This document shows positions 38,378-49,291 of a DNA stretch of 64,000 nucleotides, in pieces (the stretch's first letter is position 1; every line of letters starts with the position of its first letter). The stretch covers positions 1 to 64,000 of the forward strand of contig NZ_CAMPPY010000002.1 in assembly GCF_946902915.1 (NCBI RefSeq), written 5' to 3'. Source of the stretch: Streptococcus sp. Marseille-Q5986. Lineage in GTDB: Bacteria; Bacillota; Bacilli; Lactobacillales; Streptococcaceae. Position numbers and translations under genes: made by a program. The notes under the pieces were generated by a model. That model was not told where the DNA came from, made no database searches, and saw nothing but the letters and a program-made list of their open reading frames with translations.

Positions 38378-39715
38378 TTAATTTTTAAAACTATGGATTG
38401 GAGCTGGGATCTGCCCACCGCGAGAGATGAAATCAACAGACGAAGCCCCGCTGACCTTCATCACTGGAGCTGTCCCCAGCAAACCACCAAACTCAATCAT
38501 ATCGCCTTCTTTGCCTTTTGGAATAATACGGACAGCCGTTGTTTTCATGTTAATCACACCAATTGCCGCCTCATCCGCAATCATAGCCGCAATGGTTTCA
38601 GCAGGCGTATCTTCTGGAATGGCAATCATATCCAGCCCAACAGAACAGATAGCCGTCATGGCTTCTAGTTTCTCTAAATTCAGAGAGCCATCTTGCACCG
38701 CAGCAATCATGCCCTCATCTTCAGAAACGGGGATAAAAGCACCTGACAAGCCACCGACCTGGTTACAAGCCATCACTCCGCCCTTCTTAACTTGGTCATT
38801 CAAAAGAGCGAGGGCAGCCGTCGTCCCATGCGTACCAACTGTTTCTAGGCCCATTTCCTCAAGGACACGTGCTACAGAATCACCTACCGCAGGAGTAGGT
38901 GCCAAACTTAGGTCGACAATTCCAAAGTCAACACCAAGGCGTTCACTCGCCATTTGCCCAACCAACTGACCGATACGAGTAATCTTGAAGGCCGTTTTCT
39001 TGACTGTTTCCGCTACTACATCAAAGCTCTGCCCACGAACTTTCTCCAAGGCGCGTTTGACAACACCAGGACCCGAAACTCCAACATTAATGATAACATC
39101 TGCTTCACCGACACCATGGAAGGCTCCCGCCATAAAAGGATTATCCTCAACGGCGTTAGCAAATACGACCAACTTGGCCACCCCCATATCTGATAGTGCT
39201 GCGGTTTCCTTGATGATACGTCCCATATCAGCGACCGCGGTCATGTTGATACCTGACTTGGTTGAGCCGATATTGACGGACGAGCAGACCTTGTCCGTCT
39301 CAGCTAGAGCGCGGGGGATAGAATTGATGAGAATCTCATCTCCTTTTTGATAACCCTTTTGTACCAAAGTTGAGAAGCCACCAATAAAATCAACACCAAT
39401 CTCCTTAGCCGCCTTGTCGAGAGCCTTTGCCAAAACGACATAGTCCGTCGCGTCAGTCGCAGCACCAATCAATGAAATCGGAGTCACCGATACCCGCTTA
39501 TTAACGATAGGAATTCCCAACTCAGCTGCTATTTCATCGCCAACAGCCACTAAATTAGCCGCCTTGGTCGTAATCTTTTGATAAATCTTCTCCGCAGCAC
39601 GATTGATATCCGGATCAATACAGTCTAATAGGGAAATCCCCATGGTGATGGTTCTGATATCGAAGTTCTGCTCTTCGATCATGGCAATGGTTTCCGTAAC
39701 TTGTCTAATATCCAT
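38378..39715 (-). CDS. DUF711 / PFL-like family protein (UPF0210)
   Basis: A 445-residue protein of the UPF0210 family, related in fold to pyruvate formate-lyase but lacking a glycyl-radical loop. It begins [21 protein letters not shown] and has conserved [12 protein letters not shown] and [14 protein letters not shown] regions. Function is unknown; it is nearly always next to the ACT-domain gene, as here (9-bp gap). Confidence 0.88.
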   Translation of the reverse strand: MDIRQVTETIAMIEEQNFDIRTITMGISLLDCIDPDINRAAEKIYQKITTKAANLVAVGDEIAAELGIPIVNKRVSVTPISLIGAATDATDYVVLAKALDKAAKEIGVDFIGGFSTLVQKGYQKGDEILINSIPRALAETDKVCSSVNIGSTKSGINMTAVADMGRIIKETAALSDMGVAKLVVFANAVEDNPFMAGAFHGVGEADVIINVGVSGPGVVKRALEKVRGQSFDVVAETVKKTAFKITRIGQLVGQMASERLGVDFGIVDLSLAPTPAVGDSVARVLEEMGLETVGTHGTTAALALLNDQVKKGGVMACNQVGGLSGAFIPVSEDEGMIAAVQDGSLNLEKLEAMTAICSVGLDMIAIPEDTPAETIAAMIADEAAIGVINMKTTAVRIIPKGKEGDMIEFGGLLGTAPVMKVSGASSVDFISRGGQIPAPIHSFKN

Positions 39716-39724
39716 GATAACCTC

Positions 39725-39991
39725 CTAGATATTGTACATAGCGTCAAAAATCGCTGCACTTTGAATATTGATTTTGACATTCAGTGTTTGACCAAAGTTT
39801 TCAAACTCATTTCGCAGATAAGTGAAATCCTGTTTTTCGTCACTAGAAACGACTGCCATCATGGTAAAATATTCGTCCAACACTGTCTGAGAAATATCGT
39901 CAATATTCAACCCCAACTCTGCAATCTTAGTAGATACACCTGCAACAATTCCAGATTTATCTTTACCAACAACAGTTATAATCGCTTTCAT
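39725..39991 (-). CDS. ACT-domain protein (UPF0237)
   Basis: An 88-residue protein with one ACT domain (MKAIITVVGKDKSGIVAGVS), the type that binds amino acids or other small ligands. I start at ATG 39991 because TTGGAG lies 8 bases upstream. It is paired with the DUF711 gene and may sense its ligand; this pairing is conserved in streptococci. Confidence 0.88.
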   Translation of the reverse strand: MKAIITVVGKDKSGIVAGVSTKIAELGLNIDDISQTVLDEYFTMMAVVSSDEKQDFTYLRNEFENFGQTLNVKINIQSAAIFDAMYNI

Positions 39992-40081
39992 AAGCAAACT
40001 CCAATTCTTCTTAAAATAGGAAACCTAAACATTCAGCAGATTTCTTCTTAAATAGTATAGCATAATTCTAACTAAAATACT

Positions 40082-40140
40082 CAAAAACGCCTGCTTACGA
40101 AGTTGTTCTTAAGAAAAAAAACAATTTCGTAAACAAGCGT
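40082..40140 (-). terminator. Terminator region of the ribosomal operon
   Basis: A long imperfect stem pairs ACGCTTGTTTACGAAATTGTT with AACAACTTCGTAAGCAGGCGT (minus strand), followed by TTTTTG. It ends the S10-spc-alpha operon, after the L17DE-like RNA. Confidence 0.8.
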
Positions 40141-40144
40141 CTAC

Positions 40145-40250
40145 TATCCCAACTTATGATGAGTGTTCCCGCTAGGACCGAAGTCCCAGCGGTAGACCAG
40201 AGCTAGACTAAGAGCACAAGACTCCATCATCATAACACTCAACAAAATTG
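40145..40250 (-). ncRNA. L17DE-like 3' UTR RNA (L17 downstream element)
   Basis: Directly after rplQ lies a folded region: GAGTGTT/AACACTC ends enclose a strong hairpin CGCTGGGAC-TTCG-GTCCTAGCG (minus strand, 40172-40193) and further complementary arms. The L17DE motif is a known conserved RNA in the 3' UTR of rplQ in streptococci. Its position and compact fold support the call; I did not run a covariance model. Confidence 0.7.
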
Positions 40251-40256
40251 ATGATT

Positions 40257-40643
40257 TTATACTAATTCGATGATTGCCATTGGCGCAGCATCACCACGAC
40301 GTGGTTCAGTTTTAAGGATACGAGTGTATCCACCGTTACGTTCAGCATAACGAGGTGCGATTTCTGCGAATAATTTTTTAAGTGCTGTAGTAGAAGTGTA
40401 CTTATCAGTTGCTTCATCATAGTTTTCAGATGCGATTTCATTACGTACGAAAGCAGCTGCTTGACGACGTGCATGCAAATCACCACGTTTACCTAGAGTA
40501 ATCATTTTTTCAACAGTTTTACGGATTTCTTTAGCACGAGCTTCAGTTGTCACGATTGATTCGTTGATCAAAAGGTCAGTTGTCAAATCGCGAAGCATTG
40601 CTTTACGTTGTGAGCTAGTGCGTCCTAGTTTACGGTAAGCCAT
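40257..40643 (-). CDS. rplQ: Ribosomal protein L17
   Basis: A 128-residue large-subunit protein starting [20 protein letters not shown], the signature of bacterial L17. It is the last gene of the operon, 11 bp after rpoA, and is followed by the L17DE-type RNA and terminator. AGGAGG precedes the ATG. Confidence 0.98.
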   Translation of the reverse strand: MAYRKLGRTSSQRKAMLRDLTTDLLINESIVTTEARAKEIRKTVEKMITLGKRGDLHARRQAAAFVRNEIASENYDEATDKYTSTTALKKLFAEIAPRYAERNGGYTRILKTEPRRGDAAPMAIIELV

Positions 40644-40654
40644 TTATTCCTCCT

Positions 40655-41590
40655 TTATTTATCTTTTAATCCAAGACCCAAATCAATGAGTTTGAGTTTC
40701 ACTTCTTCCAAACTCTTGCGTCCAAGATTTCGTACTTTCATCATCTCTGCTTCAGATTTTTCTGTCAAATCATGCACAGTATTGATACCGGCACGTTTCA
40801 AACAGTTGTATGAACGCACAGACAAGTCCAGTTCTTCAATCGTACGATCCAAAATACGGTCGTCCGATTCAGTATCAGCTTCTTTCATCACTTCAGTTGA
40901 CTTAGCAATCTCAGTAAGATTTGTAAACAAATCAAGATGTTCTGTCAAAATACGTGCTGAAAGCCCTAAAGCATCTTCCGGAATAATTGTTCCATTTGTC
41001 AAGATTTCAAGGGTTAATTTGTCAAATCCATCATTGCTACCTACACGAGCAGGTTCCACTTGATAGTTGACTTTTGTGACTGGTGTATAAATAGAATCTA
41101 CAGCAAGTGTTCCAACTGGTGCATTATCTTTTTTATTTTCATCAGCAGGTACATATCCACGAGCACTGTTAACAGTCATAGTCGCTTTTAGAGAAGAACC
41201 TTCACCGATTGTAAAGAGATAATGATCTGGATTTACAATTTCAATATCGCTATCTGTCAAAATGTCACCAGCTGTTACTTCAGCAGGACCTTCAACATCT
41301 AGTTCGATGATTTTTTCGTCTTCAACGTACGATTTCACTGCAATTCCTTTAATGTTCAGAATGATTTGCATCACGTCTTCACGAACACCTGGAACTGTGT
41401 CAAACTCATGTAACACACCATCAATGTTGATAGATGTCACTGCTGCTCCTGGTAGAGAAGCCAGTAGTACACGACGAAGAGAGTTACCAAGAGTTGTACC
41501 GTAGCCACGTTCAAGTGGTTCGATTACAAACTTGCCATAATCTTTATTCTCATCAATTTTTGTTATATTTGGTTTTTCAAACTCAATCAT
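40655..41590 (-). CDS. rpoA: RNA polymerase alpha subunit
   Basis: A 311-residue protein. The N-terminal domain (1-230; [20 protein letters not shown]) dimerises and seeds polymerase assembly. The C-terminal domain (about 245-311; [19 protein letters not shown]) binds UP elements and activators. A linker rich in Glu/Asp joins them. Length is normal. Confidence 0.98.
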   Translation of the reverse strand: MIEFEKPNITKIDENKDYGKFVIEPLERGYGTTLGNSLRRVLLASLPGAAVTSINIDGVLHEFDTVPGVREDVMQIILNIKGIAVKSYVEDEKIIELDVEGPAEVTAGDILTDSDIEIVNPDHYLFTIGEGSSLKATMTVNSARGYVPADENKKDNAPVGTLAVDSIYTPVTKVNYQVEPARVGSNDGFDKLTLEILTNGTIIPEDALGLSARILTEHLDLFTNLTEIAKSTEVMKEADTESDDRILDRTIEELDLSVRSYNCLKRAGINTVHDLTEKSEAEMMKVRNLGRKSLEEVKLKLIDLGLGLKDK

Positions 41591-41632
41591 TTAGTTACTC
41601 CCTCTTAAACGAAAAGCAGTGTAATGCGATGA

Positions 41633-42016
41633 TTATACACGGCGACGTTTTGGAGGACGAGCACCATTGTGTGGCACTGGAGTCACATCACGAATTGCTG
41701 TTACTTCAAGACCAGCGGCAGCAAGCGCACGAATAGCTGACTCACGACCAGAACCTGGACCTTTTACAGTAACTTCAACTGATTTAAGACCGTGTTCTTG
41801 TGCAGATTTAGCAGCAGCTTCAGAAGCCATTTGAGCAGCGAATGGTGTAGATTTACGAGAACCTTTGAAACCAAGAGCACCAGCTGATGACCAAGCAATT
41901 GCATTACCATGCACATCAGTAATCATAACAATAGTGTTATTAAATGTAGCGTGAATATGAGCAATACCAGATTCGATATTCTTTTTCACACGACGTTTAC
42001 GTGTTGGTTTAGCCAA
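41633..42016 (-). CDS. rpsK: Ribosomal protein S11
   Basis: A 127-residue small-subunit platform protein ([18 protein letters not shown]; ends [17 protein letters not shown]). It is in the alpha operon order rpsM-rpsK-rpoA-rplQ, with 17 bp to rpsM. Confidence 0.98.
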
Positions 42017-42033
42017 GACTTTTACCTCCTATA

Positions 42034-42399
42034 TTATTTTTTCTTACCAGCAATCGCAACAGCTTTACCTTTACGAGTGCGAGCGTTGTTTTTAGTGTTT
42101 TGTCCACGGACAGGAAGTCCACGACGGTGACGAATACCACGGTATGAACCGATTTCCATCAAACGTTTAATGTTCAAGTTTACTTCACGACGAAGGTCAC
42201 CTTCAACTTTGATTGCATCCACTTCACGACGGATAGCATCTTCTTGATCTGATGTAAGGTCACGTACACGAACATCTTCTGAGATTCCAGCAGCAGCCAA
42301 AATTTTCTTAGATGTTGAAAGTCCGATACCATAAACGTAAGTCAATGAGATTACTACGCGTTTGTCATTTGGAATGTCAACTCCAGCAATACGAGCCAT
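42034..42399 (-). CDS. rpsM: Ribosomal protein S13
   Basis: A 121-residue small-subunit head protein ([40 protein letters not shown]). It contacts the P-site tRNA through its basic C-terminal tail, which is present. Confidence 0.98.
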   Translation of the reverse strand: MARIAGVDIPNDKRVVISLTYVYGIGLSTSKKILAAAGISEDVRVRDLTSDQEDAIRREVDAIKVEGDLRREVNLNIKRLMEIGSYRGIRHRRGLPVRGQNTKNNARTRKGKAVAIAGKKK

Positions 42400-42416
42400 G
42401 TTTTCTCCTTTCTATC

Positions 42417-42533
42417 TTATCCTTGACGTTGTTTGTGTTTTGGATTTGCTGGGCAAATTACCATAACACGACCATTACGACGAATTACTTTACAGTATTC
42501 GCAAATTGGTTTGACCGATGGTCTTACTTTCAT
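42417..42533 (-). CDS. rpmJ: Ribosomal protein L36
   Basis: A 38-residue protein, [19 protein letters not shown] onward, with the zinc-binding CxxC...C...H set (C11, C14, C27, H33). It lies between infA and rpsM. GGAGGGATAAGAA precedes the ATG. Confidence 0.97.
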
Positions 42534-42557
42534 TTCTTATCCCTCCAAGTTTTTCGA

Positions 42558-42776
42558 TTATTTAAAGCGGTAAGTGATACGTCCACGTGTCAAGTCATAT
42601 GGACTCATCTCGACAGTAACACGATCTCCCGCTAAAATACGAATATAGTTTTTACGAATTTTACCAGAAACTGTTGCTAAAATCTGATGTCCATTTTCAA
42701 GTTCAACCGTAAACATTGCGTTCGGCATTGTATCAACTACTTTGCCTTCAACTTCAATCACATCGTCTTTTGCCAC
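42558..42776 (-). CDS. infA: Translation initiation factor IF-1
   Basis: A 72-residue S1/OB-fold protein ([20 protein letters not shown]). The start is GTG at 42776, which gives the standard family length, with GGAGGTGC just upstream. It occupies the A site during initiation. It follows adk. Confidence 0.96.
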   Translation of the reverse strand: MAKDDVIEVEGKVVDTMPNAMFTVELENGHQILATVSGKIRKNYIRILAGDRVTVEMSPYDLTRGRITYRFK

Positions 42777-42892
42777 GCAAAAGCACCTCCATAAATTTCG
42801 ATTCGATGCCTCAAGACACAGAGGCAACAATTATAAGTCAGACTATCTCAGTATAACATTTGTCGCTATTTTTTGCAAGTATGAAAAACGCT

Positions 42893-43531
42893 TTATTTCA
42901 AATTTGTCAATACTTTTTCGATGTCTTTGAACACATCATTGATATCTTGATTTCCTTCGATATCATGAACTAAACCTTTAGCACGATAGTGAGCAATGAT
43001 TGGTTCACCTTGTGCAATATTGACATCCAAACGACGCTTAACTGTCTCAGGTTTATCATCTTCGCGTTGGTAGTAATTCTCTTCTTTGTAGTCAACTGGT
43101 GGATTGAAGACTTTGTGGAAGGTTTCGCCTGTTTTGCGGTGAATGATACGCCCACTCAAGCGTTCCAAGAGACAGTCTGGGTTCACTTCGATGTTGATTA
43201 CTCCTTCAAGTTCAATACCAAGTTCAGCCAATGTTTCATCCAAGGCATGAGCTTGTTCAATTGTACGTGGGTAACCATCTAACAAGAAACCTGTTTCTTT
43301 GATATCGTCCTGTGAAAGGCGTTCTTTAACAATTCCATTTGTAACCTCATCTGGAACCAACTCACCTTTGTCAATGTATGACTTCGCAAGTACACCCATT
43401 TCAGTTTGATTTGCCATTGCAGCACGGAACATATCGCCTGTTGAGATATGTGCAACATGGAATTGCTCCACAATTTTAGCTGCTTGCGTTCCCTTACCTG
43501 CTCCAGGTAAGCCCATAATCAAAAGATTCAT
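42893..43531 (-). CDS. adk: Adenylate kinase
   Basis: A 212-residue enzyme that interconverts ATP+AMP and 2 ADP. The P-loop is [10 protein letters not shown] (7-16), the AMP-binding part DGYPRT and the LID region [13 protein letters not shown]. The LID has no four-Cys zinc site, as usual in streptococci. It sits between secY and infA in the standard spc order. Confidence 0.98.
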   Translation of the reverse strand: MNLLIMGLPGAGKGTQAAKIVEQFHVAHISTGDMFRAAMANQTEMGVLAKSYIDKGELVPDEVTNGIVKERLSQDDIKETGFLLDGYPRTIEQAHALDETLAELGIELEGVINIEVNPDCLLERLSGRIIHRKTGETFHKVFNPPVDYKEENYYQREDDKPETVKRRLDVNIAQGEPIIAHYRAKGLVHDIEGNQDINDVFKDIEKVLTNLK

Positions 43532-43676
43532 GATAGGATCTCCTTATTTTGTATTTAAATAGAAGCAGAAATCTATTTCAACCCCTATTTAAAAACAAAA
43601 TAGAAGAGGGGAGACGAAAATCTCTCTGATAGACAGACTTTCATACTCCACTCTCTAAGCAAAAGTAATCTTGCTT

Positions 43677-44987
43677 TTATTCTGTTTTGTCCATGAAACC
43701 AACATACTTACGTTTCAATAGGTAACCTTCTAGCTGTTTGATTCCTTCGATACCTGTTGAGATAATGATCAAAAGACTAGTCCCCCCAAAAGCAACAGCT
43801 TCTGAAAGACCAAAGACATCTTTTGTCACAATCGGCAAGATAGAAATCACACCAAGGAAGATTGATCCGACAGTCGCAAGGCGACGAAGAAGTTTCGACA
43901 TGAATTCTTCAGTTCCCTTACCAGGACGAACACCATGAATGTAGGCTCCACTCTTTTGCAAGTTTTCTGCTGCTTTCTCTGGATTAATCTGTACAAATGT
44001 ATAGAAAAATGTAAAGAGAATGATTAACAAGGCATACATAGCAACACCTGTCGGAGATGTTGTAGATAACATTTCCTGTGCTGTACGTACCCAAGCCCAA
44101 TCATGACCTGTAGCACTCAAAAACTGAAGAATGGCTGCAGGTGCTGCTGTAATTGAACTTGCAAAGATAACTGGGATAACCCCCGCTGGGTTTACCTTCA
44201 ATGGAAGATATGAACTTGATGGGGCTCCTTGAGCAACTTTTGTATATTGGATTGGGATTTTATATTCTGCCTGTTGAACATATGTTGTAAAGTAAACAAT
44301 CAACAAGACAGCGATAATCAAGATAACAACAAAGATAATAGATGAAGTCAATCGGCTACTTGGGATATTGACAAAGTAGTCAACATAGATACCCTTAATC
44401 ATCTCAGGAATTGAAGCGACAATACCTGCAAAGATGATCATGGAAACACCGTTACCATATCCTTTATCTGTAATTTGTTCCCCAAGCCAAGTTACAATCA
44501 TACTACCTGCTGTTAGGATGAGCCCAATGGTAACAAAGACTTGCGGAGTTAAATCTGTCGTTAATAACTTTGCTCCAGATAGAGTATTAAACCCTGCGGT
44601 AATTCCGATAGATTGAACAAATGCGAGCACCAGAGCAATATAACGAGTAGCCTGGTTTAATTTTCTCCGGCCTACTTCTCCTTGTTTACCCCATTCCACA
44701 AATTTCGGCAAAATATCCATTTGTAGCAATTGAACAACGATAGAAGCAGTGATGTACGGACTTACACCAAGTGCAAAAACGGAGAAGTTCTTCATGGCAT
44801 TCCCTGAAACAAGACTAAGCATGTTTAAGAAAGATAAACCACTGAGAGCTTCTAAACTTTTTGCATTCACCCCTGGAACAGTAATACTTGTCCCAATACG
44901 GAAAACAAGAATGATAAAAACTGTAAAGAGAATTTTTGATCGAACTTGTTTAACCTTGAGAGCTTCTTTTAATAATTTAAAAAACAT
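43677..44987 (-). CDS. secY: Preprotein translocase subunit SecY
   Basis: A 436-residue channel protein with ten hydrophobic helices, starting MFFKLLKEALKVKQVRSKIL and holding the lateral-gate region GVSPYITASIVVQLLQMD. It forms the secretion pore with SecE and SecG. It follows rplO by 12 bp. Confidence 0.98.
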   Translation of the reverse strand: MFFKLLKEALKVKQVRSKILFTVFIILVFRIGTSITVPGVNAKSLEALSGLSFLNMLSLVSGNAMKNFSVFALGVSPYITASIVVQLLQMDILPKFVEWGKQGEVGRRKLNQATRYIALVLAFVQSIGITAGFNTLSGAKLLTTDLTPQVFVTIGLILTAGSMIVTWLGEQITDKGYGNGVSMIIFAGIVASIPEMIKGIYVDYFVNIPSSRLTSSIIFVVILIIAVLLIVYFTTYVQQAEYKIPIQYTKVAQGAPSSSYLPLKVNPAGVIPVIFASSITAAPAAILQFLSATGHDWAWVRTAQEMLSTTSPTGVAMYALLIILFTFFYTFVQINPEKAAENLQKSGAYIHGVRPGKGTEEFMSKLLRRLATVGSIFLGVISILPIVTKDVFGLSEAVAFGGTSLLIIISTGIEGIKQLEGYLLKRKYVGFMDKTE

Positions 44988-44999
44988 GGGTCACCTCTC

Positions 45000-45440
45000 T
45001 TAGATGACTTCTACAGAACCACCTTTAGCAGTGATAGCTTCCTCAGCTGATTTAGAGAATTTAGCTGCTTTAACAGTCAATTTCTTAGTCAATTCACCAT
45101 TACCAAGAATTTTAACGCCTGATTTTTCAGCTTTCACAATTCCTGCTTCGATAAGCACAACTGGAGTTACTTCTGCACCGTCTTCAAAGACGTTCAATTG
45201 GTCAAGGTTTACAATTGCGTATTCTTTAGCGTTGATGTTAGTGAATCCACGTTTTGGAAGACGACGGAACAATGGAGTTTGTCCACCTTCAAAACCAAGG
45301 CGAACTCCGCCACCGCTACGAGCTTTTTGACCTTTTTGACCACGACCAGATGTTTTACCGTTACCTGATGAAGTACCACGACCAACACGGTTACGTACTT
45401 TACGAGAACCTTCTGCAGGTTTCAATTCATGAAGTTTCAT
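45000..45440 (-). CDS. rplO: Ribosomal protein L15
   Basis: A 146-residue protein ([34 protein letters not shown]). Gly/Arg-rich N-terminal extension typical of L15. It precedes secY. Confidence 0.98.
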   Translation of the reverse strand: MKLHELKPAEGSRKVRNRVGRGTSSGNGKTSGRGQKGQKARSGGGVRLGFEGGQTPLFRRLPKRGFTNINAKEYAIVNLDQLNVFEDGAEVTPVVLIEAGIVKAEKSGVKILGNGELTKKLTVKAAKFSKSAEEAITAKGGSVEVI

Positions 45441-45545
45441 TATTATTTTCTCCTCTTTTGTAAAATGCTAGCGCCGATAAGAGAGAAAAGGTTGTCTTCC
45501 TTATCAACTCGCCTATACATCGTCATCTTAGATGACTATATCTAG

Positions 45546-45579
45546 TTTTAGGGGATGAGTATTGCCACATCCCCTAAAA
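45546..45579. other. Intercistronic hairpin between rpmD and rplO
   Basis: TTTTAGGGGATG (45546-45557) pairs with CATCCCCTAAAA (45568-45579), a perfect 12-bp stem with a 10-base loop. There is no T-run on the minus strand, so it is more likely a processing or stability element than a full terminator. Confidence 0.65.
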
Positions 45580-45583
45580 ATCA

Positions 45584-45766
45584 TTAGTTTACTTCTTCAA
45601 CTGTTACTAAGTGAGATACTGCAGTAATCATACCACGGATAGCAGCGTTATCTTCTTTAATAACAGAGCTGTTTAATTTGCCAAGTCCAAGTGCTACAAC
45701 AGTTTTACGTTGTGATGGAATGCGTCCGATTGGAGACTTAGTCAAAGTAATTTTAATTTGAGCCAT
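45584..45766 (-). CDS. rpmD: Ribosomal protein L30
   Basis: A 60-residue protein, [21 protein letters not shown] use ATG 45766, which gives the usual length and has AAAGGGGATAAA before it; the longer frame upstream is not conserved. Confidence 0.96.
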   Translation of the reverse strand: MAQIKITLTKSPIGRIPSQRKTVVALGLGKLNSSVIKEDNAAIRGMITAVSHLVTVEEVN

Positions 45767-45779
45767 TTTATCCCCTTTC

Positions 45780-46274
45780 TTATGCCAAATCAGAAACTGA
45801 AATACCACGAAGGGCAGCAACTTCTTCAGCGCGTTTCAATTGTTTCAAACCTTCAACAGTTGCGCGAACAATGTTGATTGGAGTGTTAGAACCAAGTGAT
45901 TTAGATGTAATATCTGCCACACCTGCCAATTCCACAACGGCACGAACTGCACCACCAGCGGCAACTCCAGAACCTTCTACAGCAGGTTTCAACAATACTT
46001 TAGCTCCACCGAATTCTGAAAGAACTTCGTGTGGGATTGTTGTTCCAACCATAGGAACTTCAATCAAGTTTTTCTTAGCATCTTCTACTGCTTTGCGGAT
46101 TGCTTCTGGAACTTCTTGAGCTTTACCAGTACCAAATCCTACGCGACCGTTGTGATCACCAACAACAACAAGAGCTGCAAAACGAAGACGACGTCCACCT
46201 TTAACAACTTTTGTAACACGGTTGACAGCAACTACGCGTTCTTCTAATTCAACTGCATTGTCTTTAAATGCCAT
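45780..46274 (-). CDS. rpsE: Ribosomal protein S5
   Basis: A 164-residue protein with the double-stranded RNA-binding-like N-domain ([20 protein letters not shown]) and the [18 protein letters not shown] region. It helps form the mRNA entry channel and decoding accuracy. Confidence 0.98.
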   Translation of the reverse strand: MAFKDNAVELEERVVAVNRVTKVVKGGRRLRFAALVVVGDHNGRVGFGTGKAQEVPEAIRKAVEDAKKNLIEVPMVGTTIPHEVLSEFGGAKVLLKPAVEGSGVAAGGAVRAVVELAGVADITSKSLGSNTPINIVRATVEGLKQLKRAEEVAALRGISVSDLA

Positions 46275-46291
46275 TTTCTAGTGTCCTCCTA

Positions 46292-46648
46292 TTAGAATTT
46301 CAATCCGTTTTCACGAGCTGCATCAGCCAAAGCTTTCACACGTCCGTGATATAGATATCCACCGCGGTCGAACACCACTTCTGAAATACCTTTAGCGTTT
46401 GCACGTTCTGCAACGAGTTTACCGACAGCAACGGCTTGTTCAGTTTTAGTTCCTTTTGAAACTTCTTTGTCAAGAGTTGAAGCACTTGCGAGCGTTACAC
46501 CCGCTACGTCATCAATCACTTGAGCGTAGATGCCTGTATTAGAACGGAATACGTTCAAACGTGGGCGATCAGCAGTTCCAGAGAGTTTTCCGCGAACGCG
46601 ACGATGGCGTTTTTGACGGAGTTTGTTTTTATCTGGTTTAGAAATCAC
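46292..46648 (-). CDS. rplR: Ribosomal protein L18
   Basis: A 118-residue 5S rRNA-binding protein ([20 protein letters not shown]). I use the GTG start at 46648, which has AAAGAGGTG before it and gives the usual length; the frame open to 46687 is not conserved. Confidence 0.95.
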
Positions 46649-46731
46649 AGTTTTCACCTCTTTAGTTTTAAATCGCGTGCTATGCACAAAGTTGGAAAAT
46701 AGGTTGGTGGTTGAAAATCAACCACTCAACA

Positions 46732-47268
46732 TTATTTACCTGTTTTACCTTCTTTAAGACGAACGTACTCTCCAACGTAACGAATACCTTTACCTTTATA
46801 AGGTTCTGGTGAACGAAGGCTACGTACATAAGCGGCTGTTTGACCAACCACTTCTTTTGAAATTCCGCTAACAACAATTGTTGTTGGGTTTGGAAGTTCA
46901 AAAGTAATCCCTTCTGGAGCTTCAACTTCGTCTGGATGAGATTTACCAACAGCCAAAACAAGTTTAGTTCCTTGAAGTTGTGCACGGTAACCAACCCCAC
47001 GCATTTCAAGTTCTTTCTTGAATCCTTCTGATACACCAATTACCATGTTGTTCAAAAGGGCACGAGTAGTTCCGTGGATTGTTTTCATTTCTTTTGAATC
47101 GTTTGGACGGTGAAGAGTTACTTCAGTACCTTCCACACGGATTTCAATATCTTTTGAGAACTCACGAGTAAGTTCTCCTTTAGGTCCTTTTACAGTTACA
47201 ACGTTGTCATTGTTAGTGAGTTCAACACCAGCAGGCAACACGATAACTTTATTACCAATACGTGACAT
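46732..47268 (-). CDS. rplF: Ribosomal protein L6
   Basis: A 178-residue protein ([17 protein letters not shown]) with two related beta-rich domains and the C-terminal [21 protein letters not shown] gap of 83 bp precedes rplR. Confidence 0.98.
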   Translation of the reverse strand: MSRIGNKVIVLPAGVELTNNDNVVTVKGPKGELTREFSKDIEIRVEGTEVTLHRPNDSKEMKTIHGTTRALLNNMVIGVSEGFKKELEMRGVGYRAQLQGTKLVLAVGKSHPDEVEAPEGITFELPNPTTIVVSGISKEVVGQTAAYVRSLRSPEPYKGKGIRYVGEYVRLKEGKTGK

Positions 47269-47455
47269 GTTTATTTTCTCCTGTTAAATTGTCAGGCCAG
47301 AACGGCCAGTTTTCACGGGGTTAAATCGATTCCTCGATTTAAAGGAACATTTAGGTTTCAATTTCAAAGTGAATCTAGGCATCGTCTCGCAGGCATAACT
47401 TTGGGTTAGGCAAGAGACGATAACGAAGAGTCACAAAGAAATTGGGAGCTAAATA
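47269..47455. other. Structured spacer between rpsH and rplF
   Basis: A 187-bp non-coding gap with a nested inverted repeat: CAATTTC...GTGA (47359-47373) against TCAC...GAAATTG (about 47431-47446), and ATCGTCTC against GAGACGAT inside it. No T-run follows on the minus strand. It could regulate mRNA processing within the operon. Confidence 0.5.
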
Positions 47456-47854
47456 TTACCAAACGTAAGCGATAACCTCACCACCAACATTCTTTTGACG
47501 AGCTTCTTTATCAGTAAGCAAACCTTCAGAAGTTGAAAGGATAGCAATTCCAAGTCCGTTAAGAATTTTTGGAAGATCTTCACGTTTTTTGTAGACACGA
47601 AGTCCTGGTTTAGAAACACGTTTCAAGTTAGTGATAACTTTTTCACCGTTTGGTCCGTATTTAAGGAATACACGGATGATGCCTTGTTTGTCATCTTCGA
47701 TGATTTCAACGTTTTTTACAAAACCTTCGCGTTTAAGGATTTCAGCAATCCCTTTTTTGATGTTTGATGCAGGTACTTCAAGTACTTCGTGTTTCGCTTG
47801 GTTAGCGTTACGAATACGAGTTAGGAAGTCTGCGATTGGGTCAGTCATAACCAT
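47456..47854 (-). CDS. rpsH: Ribosomal protein S8
   Basis: A 132-residue protein ([20 protein letters not shown]; ends [11 protein letters not shown]). In E. coli S8 is the repressor of the spc operon. AGGAG precedes the ATG at 47854. Confidence 0.98.
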   Translation of the reverse strand: MVMTDPIADFLTRIRNANQAKHEVLEVPASNIKKGIAEILKREGFVKNVEIIEDDKQGIIRVFLKYGPNGEKVITNLKRVSKPGLRVYKKREDLPKILNGLGIAILSTSEGLLTDKEARQKNVGGEVIAYVW

Positions 47855-47909
47855 TTTGTTTTTCTCCTCTTACTAGTAGTTTGCAAGTTGCACTTGCTAG
47901 TTAATACAT

Positions 47910-48025
47910 GATACAAAGAGCGTAACACCAAGAGCAAAAATAGGCAATCTGATGCAGGAGCGATGCTCCAAAACAAATTGATCCTTTTTTACCAAAGCTG
48001 TAGCTCGTGTTCAAATTGGCAAGCC
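47910..48025 (+). repeat. Intergenic repeat, copy A1
   Basis: In the 285-bp rpsN-rpsH spacer, GATACAAAGAGCG...AAAAATAGG, then a hairpin GGAGC-GAT-GCTCC (47957-47969), then AGCTCGTGTTCAAATTG. The same order is found in copy B at 54505-54630. The hairpin sequence differs between copies while the pairing is kept. Confidence 0.6.
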
Positions 48026-48048
48026 CAACTGAACCCGGGATAAACCCT

Positions 48049-48134
48049 GTGTGAAAAAGATAAACTCTCCTAGAAACTTCAGTTTCTTCGTCAAGTTTCC
48101 TATTTTCACTTAGAGTTTTGACGCCCTTGATATC
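48049..48134 (-). repeat. Intergenic repeat, copy A2 (inverted)
   Basis: The reverse complement begins TAAGATATCAAGGGCGTC, runs through GAAAATAGGAAACTTGACG, a hairpin AGAAAC-TGAA-GTTTCT, and ends AGTTTATCTTTTTCACAC. It is collinear with copy B; the last 18 bp are identical (48049-48066 and 54571-54588). Confidence 0.7.
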
Positions 48135-48139
48135 TTAAA

Positions 48140-48325
48140 TTACCAAGATGCTTTTGTTATACCAGGAATTTGTCCTTTGTAAGCTAATTCACGGAAGCAA
48201 ACACGGCAAAGTTTAAATTTGCGGTAAACTGAATGTGGACGACCACATTTTTCACAACGAGTATAAGCTTGAGTAGAGAACTTCGCTGGACGTTTGTTCT
48301 TAGCAATCATTGATTTTTTAGCCAT
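48140..48325 (-). CDS. rpsN: Ribosomal protein S14, zinc-binding type
   Basis: A 61-residue protein with the zinc ribbon [20 protein letters not shown] (two CxxC pairs), so it is the short C+ form rather than the zinc-independent paralogue. It follows rplE by 17 bp. Confidence 0.97.
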   Translation of the reverse strand: MAKKSMIAKNKRPAKFSTQAYTRCEKCGRPHSVYRKFKLCRVCFRELAYKGQIPGITKASW

Positions 48326-48342
48326 TAGATTTACCTCCTATA

Positions 48343-48885
48343 TTATTTTGCAAAAGGCATTCCAAGGCCTGTAAGCAATGCACGTGACTCTTCGTCAGTG
48401 TTAGCAGTTGTTACGATAACGATGTCAAGACCACGAGTTTTGTCAACGTCATCGAAGTTGATTTCTGGGAAGATCAATTGTTCTTTCACACCAAGTGTGT
48501 AGTTTCCGCGTCCATCAAATGATTTTGTTGGAACACCGTGGAAGTCACGTACACGTGGAAGTGAAACTGATACAAATTTATCCAAGAATTCGTACATACG
48601 TTCACCACGAAGGGTAACTTTTGCACCGATCGCAACACCTTCACGAAGACGGAAGCCGGCGATTGATTTTTTAGCTTTAGTGATAAGTGGTTTTTGACCT
48701 GAGATAAGTGCCAATTCTTCAGCAGCTTTTTCAAGGCTTTTAGCGTTTGATACAGCTTCACCAACACCCATGTTCAAAACAATCTTATCTACTTTAGGCA
48801 CAGCCATCACTGATGAGTAGTTGAATTGTTCTGTCAAAGCAGGAACTACTTCATTAAGATATTTTTCTTTTAAACGATTTGCCAT
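48343..48885 (-). CDS. rplE: Ribosomal protein L5
   Basis: A 180-residue 5S rRNA-binding protein ([40 protein letters not shown]). It follows rplX by 23 bp. Confidence 0.98.
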   Translation of the reverse strand: MANRLKEKYLNEVVPALTEQFNYSSVMAVPKVDKIVLNMGVGEAVSNAKSLEKAAEELALISGQKPLITKAKKSIAGFRLREGVAIGAKVTLRGERMYEFLDKFVSVSLPRVRDFHGVPTKSFDGRGNYTLGVKEQLIFPEINFDDVDKTRGLDIVIVTTANTDEESRALLTGLGMPFAK

Positions 48886-48908
48886 TATACTTCTCCTTTC
48901 CTTCGTGA

Positions 48909-49214
48909 TTAATCAAGCACTTCGCCTGATTTTTTGTTGTAGCGAACTTTTTTACCGTCTACAAATTTGTAACCAACACGACCAGCTACACCATTTTTGT
49001 CCAAAACTTGAACGTTTGATACGTGGATAGCTGCTTCTTTCTCGATGATACCACCTTGAGGAAGCTCGTTAGTTGGACGTTGGTGTTTCTTAACAATGTT
49101 AACACCTTCAACGATAACTTTGTTTACTTTTGGAAGGGCAGTAAGGACAACAGCTTCTGTTCCCTTATCTTTACCGGCGATTACGCGAACTTTGTCGCCT
49201 TTTTTTACAAACAT
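48909..49214 (-). CDS. rplX: Ribosomal protein L24
   Basis: A 101-residue KOW-motif protein ([20 protein letters not shown]), one of the assembly initiators of the large subunit. Confidence 0.98.
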
Positions 49215-49252
49215 TAGGTTTCTCCTTGATTTTTCTTACGCCCATAAGGGCA

Positions 49253-49271
49253 CCCTAGCTTGAAGCTAGGG
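49253..49271. other. Intercistronic hairpin between rplX and rplN
   Basis: CCCTAGCTT-G-AAGCTAGGG is a perfect 19-bp inverted repeat in the 77-bp gap. No T-run follows. Its core CTAGCTT/AAGCTAG is the same as the leader hairpin at 16644-16658. Confidence 0.6.
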
Positions 49272-49291
49272 GACTAGTTTGTTTCTAAAAA

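Noticed and set aside
38427..39350. Long plus-strand frames (180 and 121 residues) opposite the DUF711 gene
   Set aside because: The DUF711 family is well conserved on the minus strand; low stop density arises from its codon use.
40145..40250. tRNA-like fold after rplQ
   Set aside because: No CCA-type acceptor stem or TTCGA loop in register; location fits L17DE better.
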